DNA of 64,000 nt from Streptomyces sp. APSN-46.1 (GTDB taxonomy: Bacteria; Actinomycetota; Actinomycetes; Streptomycetales; Streptomycetaceae): NCBI RefSeq assembly GCF_022815725.1, contig NZ_JALGRF010000014.1, positions 111,192-175,191 of the forward strand. Direction: 5' to 3'. Below the pieces are notes generated by a model. That model saw only the letters and a list, made by a program, of their open reading frames with translations. It made no database searches and had not been told where the DNA came from. How positions within the stretch are numbered: position 1 is the first letter of the stretch; every line of letters starts with the position of its first letter. This document shows positions 58,278 to 64,000 of the stretch, piece by piece. The position numbers were made by a program, and so were the translations under genes.

Positions 58278-60278
58278 ATGACCTCAGCCAGCACGCCGGA
58301 AGCCCTCTGGTCCCCCAGCCCCGAGCGGATCGCCCAGGCCCGGATCACGGCCTTCCAGACCTGGGCCGCCGAACGCTTCGACGCCCCCGCGGACGGCGGC
58401 TACCCGGCCCTGCACAGCTGGTCCGTCGACGAACTGGACACCTTCTGGCAGGCCGTCGCCGAGTGGTTCGACGTCCGCTTCACCACCCCGTACGAGTCCG
58501 TCCTCGCCGAGCGCACCATGCCGGGCGCCCGCTGGTTCACGGGAGCCACCCTCAACTACGCCGAGCACGCCCTGCGCGCCGCCGAGGACCCCGCCCGCGC
58601 CGACGACGCCGCCCTCCTCGCCGTGGACGAGACCCACGAGCCCGTCCCCGTCACCTGGGGCGAGCTCCGCCGCCAGGTCGGCGCGCTCGCCGCCGAGCTG
58701 CGCGCCCTCGGCGTACGCCCGGGCGACCGGGTCAGCGGCTACCTCCCCAACATCCCCGAGGCCGTCACCGCCCTCCTCGCCACCGCCGCGGTCGGCGCGG
58801 TCTGGACCTCCTGCGCCCCCGACTTCGGCGCCCGCAGCGTCCTCGACCGCTTCCAGCAGGTCGAGCCGGTCGTCCTGTTCACCGTCGACGGCTACCGCTA
58901 CGGCGGCAAGGAGCACGACCGCCGCGAGACCGTCGCCGAGCTGCGCGCCGAGCTCCCCTCGCTGCGCGCCGTCGTCCACATCCCGCTGCTGGGCACGGAG
59001 GCCCCCGAATCCGCCCTGACCTGGGCGGACGTGACCTCGGGCGACGCCGAACCCGTCTTCGAGGCGGTTCCCTTCGACCACCCCCTCTGGGTCCTCTACT
59101 CCTCCGGCACGACCGGCCTCCCCAAGGCCATCGTCCAGTCCCAGGGCGGCATCCTCCTCGAACACCTCAAGCAGCTCGGCCTGCACTGCGACCTCGGCCC
59201 CGAGGACCGGTTCTTCTGGTACACCTCCACCGGCTGGATGATGTGGAACTTCCTCGTCTCCGGCCTGCTCACCGGCACCACGGTCGTCCTCTACGACGGC
59301 AGCCCCGGCTACCCCGACACCGGCGCCCAGTGGCGCATCGCCGAGCGGACCGGAGCCACCCTCTACGGCACCTCCGCCGCCTACGTCATGGCCTGCCGCA
59401 AGGCCGAGGTCCACCCGGGCCGGGACTTCGACCTCTCCGCCGTGAAGTGCGTCGCGACCACCGGCTCACCGCTCCCGCCCGACGGCTTCCGCTGGCTGCA
59501 CGACGAGGTGGCCGAGGACCTCTGGATCGCCTCCGTCAGCGGCGGCACCGACGTCTGCAGCTGCTTCGCCGGCGCCGTCCCCACCCTCCCGGTCCACATC
59601 GGCGAGCTCCAGGCCCCTTGCCTCGGTACCGACCTCCAGGCCTGGGACCCGTCGGGCAAGCCGGTCGTCGGCGAGGTCGGCGAACTCGTCGTCACCAACC
59701 CCATGCCGTCCATGCCGATCCACTTCTGGAACGACCCCGACGGCAGCCGCTACCGCGACAGCTACTTCGAGATGTTCCCCGGCGTCTGGAGGCACGGGGA
59801 CTGGATCACCCTCACCGACCACGGCTCGGTGATCATCCACGGCCGCTCCGACTCGACCCTGAACCGACAGGGCGTCCGGATGGGCTCCGCCGACATCTAC
59901 GAGGCCGTCGAGCGGCTCCCCGAGATCAAGGAATCCCTGGTCATCGGCCTGGAGGAGCCGAACGGCGGCTACTGGATGCCACTCTTCGTGCACCTCGCCC
60001 CCGGCGCCACCCTCGACGAGGGCCTCCGCGCCCGCATCAAGGCGACCATCCGCGAGCAGCTCTCCCCGCGCCACGTCCCCGACGAGATCATCGAGGTCCC
60101 GGGCATTCCGCACACCCTCACCGGCAAGCGGATCGAGGTTCCGGTCAAGCGCCTCCTCCAGGGCACCCCCATGGCCAAGGCCGTCAACCCCGGCTCGGTC
60201 GACAACCTGGAGCTGCTCCCCTTCTACGAGGAGCTGGCCCGCACCCGCACGGGCGCGGGCACCGGCACCCAGGGCTGA
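58278..60278 (+). CDS. Acetoacetate-CoA ligase (acetoacetyl-CoA synthetase)
   Basis: A 666-aa adenylate-forming enzyme. The N-terminal ACS-type part has TFQTWAAERFD-like sequence. The phosphate loop is LYSSGTTGLPKAIVQ, followed by the A5 motif region TGSPLPPDGF, WRHGDWI and the A8 hinge GRSDSTLNRQGVRMGSADIYEAV. The final motif PHTLTGKRIEVPVK holds the Lys used in adenylation. The acetoacetate-specific (AACS) subfamily has the WWFNW/GTTGLPKA order seen here; conversion of acetoacetate, CoA and ATP to acetoacetyl-CoA supports ketone-body or polyketide precursor metabolism. GGGAG is 8 bases before the ATG. Confidence 0.93.
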   Translation: MTSASTPEALWSPSPERIAQARITAFQTWAAERFDAPADGGYPALHSWSVDELDTFWQAVAEWFDVRFTTPYESVLAERTMPGARWFTGATLNYAEHALRAAEDPARADDAALLAVDETHEPVPVTWGELRRQVGALAAELRALGVRPGDRVSGYLPNIPEAVTALLATAAVGAVWTSCAPDFGARSVLDRFQQVEPVVLFTVDGYRYGGKEHDRRETVAELRAELPSLRAVVHIPLLGTEAPESALTWADVTSGDAEPVFEAVPFDHPLWVLYSSGTTGLPKAIVQSQGGILLEHLKQLGLHCDLGPEDRFFWYTSTGWMMWNFLVSGLLTGTTVVLYDGSPGYPDTGAQWRIAERTGATLYGTSAAYVMACRKAEVHPGRDFDLSAVKCVATTGSPLPPDGFRWLHDEVAEDLWIASVSGGTDVCSCFAGAVPTLPVHIGELQAPCLGTDLQAWDPSGKPVVGEVGELVVTNPMPSMPIHFWNDPDGSRYRDSYFEMFPGVWRHGDWITLTDHGSVIIHGRSDSTLNRQGVRMGSADIYEAVERLPEIKESLVIGLEEPNGGYWMPLFVHLAPGATLDEGLRARIKATIREQLSPRHVPDEIIEVPGIPHTLTGKRIEVPVKRLLQGTPMAKAVNPGSVDNLELLPFYEELARTRTGAGTGTQG

Positions 60279-60301
60279 AGGTCACTGTCAGTGGTCATGG
60301 C

Positions 60302-60334
60302 TACTCTGAGTGAGCAAGTAAGTGCATCACTCAG
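60302..60334 (+). promoter_or_regulatory. Promoter with operator-like inverted repeat
   Basis: CTGAGTGA (60306-60313) and TCACTCAG (60327-60334) are perfect inverted repeats 13 bases apart, with GCA/TGC extending the symmetry. They overlap a TACTCT -10-like element (60302-60307) and end 8 bases before the gene's ATG at 60343, across the transcript start. This fits repression. Confidence 0.45.
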
Positions 60335-60342
60335 GGGGAGCC

Positions 60343-61293
60343 ATGCCACCGACGGACAAGACCACGCCGCAGGCCACGCACCGAGCCACACACAAGACCG
60401 CAGCCAGTAGCACCAGCCGGCGCCGCCGCACCCTGCGCCGCGAAGTCCCGAGCACGGTCGGCCTCCTGGCCGACGCGGAGGACTTCGCGGCCATGTGCGG
60501 CTACCGCAGCTTCACCTTCGACCACCACGCCGAGTACCCCGACTACCTCCGCCACGTGGACGGACTGCTCCGTTCCCTCGCGGCCCAGGGCATCCACACC
60601 ACCGTCGCCCTCTTCGACCCCGAGGAGTACGCCGTGTTCTGCGAGGAACACGGCCTCGACCCGGACACCGCCGAGACACGCACCCGCTTCACGGCCGAGC
60701 TCGCCGGCTGCGGCGGGGCGCTGCCCTACACCGGCCAGCCGATCGGGGAACTGCTCCCGCTCCTCGTCGACGAAGCCGTTCGCCAGGCCACCTGGGAGTA
60801 CGCCACCACGCTCCTGGCCGAGGTCGGCAGCTGCGCGGACTGCGGGGAGGACATCGGCCGCGCCTCCTTCGAGCGCGCGGCCGACGCACTCAAACGCCTG
60901 GTCGAGGGAGCCGGCCCCGGCCACCACCACCTGGTCTGCAGCGTCCCGACCGAGGAGGACCAACTCGTCGCCGTGCTCCACGCCGACGCCACCGGCGACC
61001 CGGACGCACCACCGCGCGTCGAGGGCCGCGACGGCCTCGACTTCGTGACGGTCCTCGCCGCGGGCATCGCCCTCGGCGGCCCCGGAGGCCTGGTGCTCCG
61101 CAGCACTACCGAGGGCTTCCGGGACAGGGTGCACGGCTGGCGCCTGGACCGCGGCCGCCTCGTCCCGCTCTCCGCGGCATCCGTGTTCAACGCCTACTGC
61201 ACGGACGCCGACACCGGAGACCCCATCGCCCCCGAACCTGGCGTCGAGTACTGCCCCGGCTACGAGGTGGACGAGCCGCACCCCCACCACTGA
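60343..61293 (+). CDS. Conserved hypothetical protein
   Basis: A 316-aa cytoplasmic protein. An N-terminal basic stretch (TSRRRRTLRREV) precedes alpha/beta sequence (YRSFTFDHHAEYPDYLRHVDGLLRSLAAQGIHTTVALFDPEEYAVF). One CADCG motif lies near residue 165, and a His-rich end (EPHPHH) closes it. AGGGGGAG lies 2-8 bases before the ATG. It is not recognised; the CADC pair could form half of a metal site. It is preceded by an operator-like palindrome and followed by a bidirectional terminator shared with ptsI. Confidence 0.7.
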   Translation: MPPTDKTTPQATHRATHKTAASSTSRRRRTLRREVPSTVGLLADAEDFAAMCGYRSFTFDHHAEYPDYLRHVDGLLRSLAAQGIHTTVALFDPEEYAVFCEEHGLDPDTAETRTRFTAELAGCGGALPYTGQPIGELLPLLVDEAVRQATWEYATTLLAEVGSCADCGEDIGRASFERAADALKRLVEGAGPGHHHLVCSVPTEEDQLVAVLHADATGDPDAPPRVEGRDGLDFVTVLAAGIALGGPGGLVLRSTTEGFRDRVHGWRLDRGRLVPLSAASVFNAYCTDADTGDPIAPEPGVEYCPGYEVDEPHPHH

Positions 61294-61322
61294 GCCGAGG
61301 ACCCCCGGCAACCGGAAACGAC

Positions 61323-61355
61323 CGAGGGGCCCTCGCCACCGGCGAAGGCCCCTCG
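61323..61355. terminator. Bidirectional terminator before ptsI
   Basis: Arms 61323-61337 and 61341-61355 pair over 15 bp with one G-U pair and a 3-base loop (ACC), between the convergent hypothetical gene and ptsI. Confidence 0.8.
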
Positions 61356-61374
61356 ATCGACAGACGCCGCCCGG

Positions 61375-63045
61375 CTACTCGCCGGACAGCACTGCCTGCG
61401 CGGCCACCCGGGCCTCCTCGGCGCTGTCCGCGGCGCGCGCGGCGGCCGCCGCGCGCTCGCACTGCGCGAGGGTGTGCTTGGCGAGCGTCGCCCGCACATA
61501 AGGAATGGACGCGGCACCCATCGACAGAGAGGTGACACCCAGACCGGTCAGCACACAGGCCAGCAGCGGGTCGGAAGCCGCCTCGCCACACACACCGCAG
61601 CTCTTGCCCTCCGCCTTGGCGGCTTCCGCCGACATGGCGATCAGGTCGAGCAGCGCCGGCTGCCACGGGTCCTGCAGCCGCGACACCGCGCCGACCTGCC
61701 GGTCGGCGGCGAAGGCGTACTGCGCCAGGTCATTGGTGCCCAGCGACAGGAACTCGACCTCCTGGAGGATCGAACGCGCCCGGAGCGCGGCGGAGGGGAT
61801 CTCCACCATCGCGCCGAACTTCGCCTGCAGACCGGCCGCGCGGCACGCGTCCGCGAACGCCCTGGCGTCGATCCGGTCGGCCACCATCGGAGCCATGACC
61901 TCGAGGTAGACCGGCAACCCCTCGGCCGCCTTCGCCAGCGCGGTCAGCTGCGTGCGCAGCACGTCCGGGTGCTCCAGCAGCGAACGCAGACCGCGTACCC
62001 CCAGAGCGGGGTTCGGCTCGTCGGCCGGCGTCAGGAAGTCCAGCGGCTTGTCCGCGCCCGCGTCCAGCACACGTACGACGACCCGGCCCTCGGGGAAGGC
62101 CTCGAGCACCTTGCGGTACGACTCGATCTGCTTCTCCTCGGACGGAGCCTTCTTGCTGTCGTCCAGGAACAGGAACTCGGTGCGGAACAGGCCCACACCC
62201 TCGGCCCCGGCCTCGACGGCCGCCGGCACGTCCGCCGGGCCGCCGACGTTCGCCAGCAGCGGCATCTTGTGCCCGTCGGACGTGGCACCCGGACCGGACG
62301 ACGCGGCGAGAGCGGCCTTGCGCGCGGCGGCCGCGGCCGCGAGCTCCGCCTTCTTCTCCGGAGACGGGTCCACGAACAGGTCACCCGTGCTGCCGTCCAC
62401 GGCGATGACGGTGCCCTCGGCGATCTCACCGGCACCCGGCAGCGCCACGATGGCCGGCACGCCCAGCGCCCGCGCGAGGATCGCGCTGTGGCTGGTCGGG
62501 CCGCCCTCCTCGGTAACGAAGCCGAGGACCAGCGCCGGGTCCAGCAGAGCCGTGTCGGCGGGGGCGAGGTCCCGCGCGATCAGTACGTACGGCTCGTCGC
62601 TGTCCGGCACACCCGGCATCGGGACGCCCAGCAGGCGTGCCACGATGCGGTTGCGTACGTCGTCCAGGTCGGCCACCCGGCCGGCCATGTACTCGCCGGC
62701 CCCCGCGAGCAGCTCGCGGTACGCGGCGAACGCGTCGTACACACCGCGCTCGGCGGTGCTGCCGACCGCGATCCGGCGGTCGACGTCCGCCATGAGCTCG
62801 GGGTCCTCCGCGATCATGGCCTGAGCCTCAAGCACGTGCTGGGCCTCGCCACCGGCCAGCTGGCCGCGCGCGATCAGGTCTGCCGCGACAGCGCTCACGG
62901 CCTGACGGGCGCGCCCCTGTTCGCGCTCCGCCTCCTCTGCGGCGATCCGCTTGGCCGGCGGTTCGAGAACCGCCGTACCCATGTGCCGCACCTCGCCGAT
63001 CGCCACCCCGTGGCTCACGCCGACGCCTCGCAGCGTTGTCTCCAT
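61375..63045 (-). CDS. ptsI: Phosphoenolpyruvate-protein phosphotransferase (PTS Enzyme I)
   Basis: This 556-aa cytoplasmic enzyme autophosphorylates from PEP and passes the phosphate to HPr. It has His186 in GGPTSHSAILAR as the phosphorylated residue, the N-terminal HPr-binding helical part, the PEP-binding barrel (GVGLFRTEFLFLDDS; RVLDAGADKPLDFL; FGAMVEIPSAAL; SLGTNDLAQYAFAADR) and the catalytic Cys in CGVCGEAASDP. It lies 75 bases downstream of crr on the same strand. In Streptomyces PTS control of N-acetylglucosamine uptake acts through this protein. Confidence 0.96.
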   Translation of the reverse strand: METTLRGVGVSHGVAIGEVRHMGTAVLEPPAKRIAAEEAEREQGRARQAVSAVAADLIARGQLAGGEAQHVLEAQAMIAEDPELMADVDRRIAVGSTAERGVYDAFAAYRELLAGAGEYMAGRVADLDDVRNRIVARLLGVPMPGVPDSDEPYVLIARDLAPADTALLDPALVLGFVTEEGGPTSHSAILARALGVPAIVALPGAGEIAEGTVIAVDGSTGDLFVDPSPEKKAELAAAAAARKAALAASSGPGATSDGHKMPLLANVGGPADVPAAVEAGAEGVGLFRTEFLFLDDSKKAPSEEKQIESYRKVLEAFPEGRVVVRVLDAGADKPLDFLTPADEPNPALGVRGLRSLLEHPDVLRTQLTALAKAAEGLPVYLEVMAPMVADRIDARAFADACRAAGLQAKFGAMVEIPSAALRARSILQEVEFLSLGTNDLAQYAFAADRQVGAVSRLQDPWQPALLDLIAMSAEAAKAEGKSCGVCGEAASDPLLACVLTGLGVTSLSMGAASIPYVRATLAKHTLAQCERAAAAARAADSAEEARVAAQAVLSGE

Positions 63046-63120
63046 TTCACCCGTCTCCGATAGAGCGGCGAGCCCAGCCGCCGCGATGGATGTCCGACCA
63101 GCCCGTGCGGGCGGACAAAG

Positions 63121-63570
63121 TCACTTCCAGCTGAAGAGGACCTCTTCGGCCTTCACGTCCCCGGACTCGACGACATCGGAGAGGGACTCCGCGGTGGCCT
63201 CCAGCGCCACGATGGGGCAGATCGGCGACTTGCCCGCTTCTTCGACGGCCTGCGGGTTCCAGCGGACGACGGCCTGACCGCGGGTCACGGTGTCGCCCTT
63301 GTTGACGAGCAGCTCGAAGCCCTGGCCGTTGAGCTGAACGGTGTCGATGCCAAGGTGCGTGAGCACGCCGTGACCTTCGCTGTCGACGACCACGTACGCG
63401 TGCGGGTGAAGGGAGACGACCACACCGTCGACGGGGGACACCGCCTCCGAGGGCTCACGCACGGGGTCGATGGCGGTACCCGGTCCCACCATCGCGCCGG
63501 AGAAGACCGGATCGGGCACTGCCGCGAGTCCGATCGCGCGCCCGGCGAGTGGGGACGTCACGCTGGTCAT
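63121..63570 (-). CDS. crr: Glucose-type PTS enzyme IIA (Crr)
   Basis: A 149-aa soluble IIA protein with VSLHPHAYVVVDSEGHGVLTHLGIDT (His72 phosphorylated, His57 auxiliary) and GFELLVNKGDTVTRGQ, all family features. It relays phosphate from HPr to sugar IIBC partners such as the GlcNAc transporter. GGGAGG is 5-6 bases before the ATG at 63570, which rejects the longer in-frame start. A DasR-type operator lies 150 bases upstream. Confidence 0.95.
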   Translation of the reverse strand: MTSVTSPLAGRAIGLAAVPDPVFSGAMVGPGTAIDPVREPSEAVSPVDGVVVSLHPHAYVVVDSEGHGVLTHLGIDTVQLNGQGFELLVNKGDTVTRGQAVVRWNPQAVEEAGKSPICPIVALEATAESLSDVVESGDVKAEEVLFSWK

Positions 63571-63719
63571 GGGGGCCTCCCAGGGGGTGGGCTTCTTCGT
63601 GTCACCGTCACAACCTGTCCTGGACGGCATACTTTCAGAAGGGTAAGTCATCAGATGTCCCGGTTCCGCCCGAAGTGCACCTCTTGTACGAGGGCCGTGA
63701 CGAGCTTCCGCGACAGGCT

Positions 63720-63735
63720 AGTGGACTAGACCATA
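63720..63735. promoter_or_regulatory. DasR-responsive element (dre) upstream of crr-ptsI
   Basis: AGTGGACTAGACCATA is close to the DasR operator consensus (ACTGGTCTAGACCACT or AGTGGTCTAGACCA). DasR is the GntR-family GlcNAc/aminosugar regulator, and crr-ptsI is an established DasR target in S. coelicolor. It lies about 150 bases before the crr start. Confidence 0.75.
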
Positions 63736-63748
63736 CGCCTGAATCGAT

Positions 63749-63777
63749 TTGCTTGGGCACCGGGAGGCCTGTACTGT
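63749..63777 (+). promoter_or_regulatory. Rightward sigma-70-type promoter
   Basis: TTGCTT (63749-63754) and TACTGT (63772-63777) are separated by 17 bases on the plus strand, pointing away from crr toward the possible rRNA operon. Confidence 0.5.
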
Positions 63778-63839
63778 CGTGACTCCCGCCAGGACGCGCC
63801 GCGTGAACATCTCGCGAACTGCCGATGGACGGGACTCCT

Positions 63840-64000
63840 CCTCTTAAGTTCTGATCTTGAACCCGACGTCTTTTCGTATGCCTATTCGGCAAAACGGAGA
63901 GTGGTCAGGGAGACGGAAAAGCACTGATAGAGTCGGAATCGCCGGAAAGGGAAAACGCGAAAGCGAAGAACCTGGAAAGCGAGCGGGACTGACTCTGATA
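63840..64000 (+). other. Probable promoter/leader region of an rRNA operon
   Basis: Plus-strand sequence with CTGATAGAGTCGGAA (63925-63939; TAGAGT -10-like element) and a purine-rich GAAAACGCGAAAGCGAAGAACC run, ending CTGACTCTGATA at the window edge, is the type of repeated leader that precedes Streptomyces rRNA operons in my memory. No rRNA sequence lies inside the window. The 430-base stretch 63571-64000 contains no gene. Confidence 0.45.

Noticed and set aside
63635..63892. 85-codon minus-strand frame upstream of crr
   Set aside because: It overlaps the DasR site and the rightward promoter, lacks codon bias and has no ribosome site.
1..64000. CRISPR array, prophage or transposase genes
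   Set aside because: No regular direct repeat/spacer pattern of CRISPR type (the 65-bp array has no unique spacers) and no cas, integrase, capsid or transposase-like proteins were seen.
1..64000. tRNA genes
   Set aside because: Intergenic gaps were read for cloverleaf arms and TTCRA-type T-loops; none convincing was found by eye. A tRNAscan run would settle it.

Overview
The window is high-GC actinobacterial DNA, almost certainly a Streptomyces chromosome. The evidence is strong G/C third-position bias, a four-gene conservon (cvnABCD), RbpA behind a textbook sigma-R promoter, a crr-ptsI locus with a DasR-type operator, SPW-repeat and FxsA proteins, many promoter elements placed as if for leaderless mRNAs, and an in-frame TTA codon in one gene. 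Gene order (rib-his, ppm1-fxsA-rbpA, crr-ptsI) resembles the core left-arm region of S. coelicolor; that comparison is from memory and was not computed.

Layout. 0-4 kb: end of a riboflavin operon (ribM-like transporter, ribBA, ribH) running into hisE, hisG and a PH-domain membrane protein. 4-9 kb: a translationally coupled pair of CNNM/DUF21-CBS proteins facing an EccA/CbbX-type AAA ATPase. 9-14 kb: uridine kinase, secreted C39-type peptidase, SPW protein, TetR regulator and acyl-CoA dehydrogenase. 14-18.7 kb: an accessory patch with a Tat-exported flavin amine oxidase and an 832-aa polytopic membrane protein of lower GC carrying a TTA (bldA-type) codon. 19-24 kb: a beta-sandwich-like protein plus APH-type kinase behind a TGACG-N3-CGTCA operator, an Lrp regulator and an amidohydrolase. 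24.5-31 kb: ppm1, fxsA, rbpA, a UMF1 transporter, a glycerophosphodiesterase and a MocR regulator. 31-38 kb: an FtsK-like protein with a degenerate Walker A and a small membrane partner, ankyrin and HEAT-repeat proteins, a 65-bp tandem repeat, a large imperfect inverted repeat, and the 5-oxoprolinase operon pxpABC.

38.5-46.6 kb holds the most interesting locus: a three-gene MukF/MukE/SMC-like (MksBEF- or JetABC-like) set. Its 1616-aa ATPase has unusual Walker A and Walker B sequences, no JetD/MksG nuclease gene follows, and an 800-bp repeat-built spacer separates the first two genes. 47-52 kb: a membrane protein and the conservon. 52-55.5 kb: thiolase plus DUF35 partner behind a second TGACG-N3-CGTCA site, a DUF962 protein, a VanX-like dipeptidase and a NUDIX protein. 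55.7-61.3 kb: GH31 glycosidase, acetoacetate-CoA ligase and an unknown protein under an operator-like palindrome. 61.4-64 kb: ptsI and crr, then sequence resembling the promoter/leader of an rRNA operon that would begin just past the window.

Functional links. Riboflavin supply and histidine synthesis sit together at the left end. Two unlinked acyl/lipid-type gene pairs share an operator at the same distance from their start codons, which suggests one TetR-type regulon. RbpA (oxidative stress), crr-ptsI (DasR, aminosugar signalling), the conservon (development/signalling) and the possible bldA-dependent gene tie the segment to Streptomyces stress and development control.
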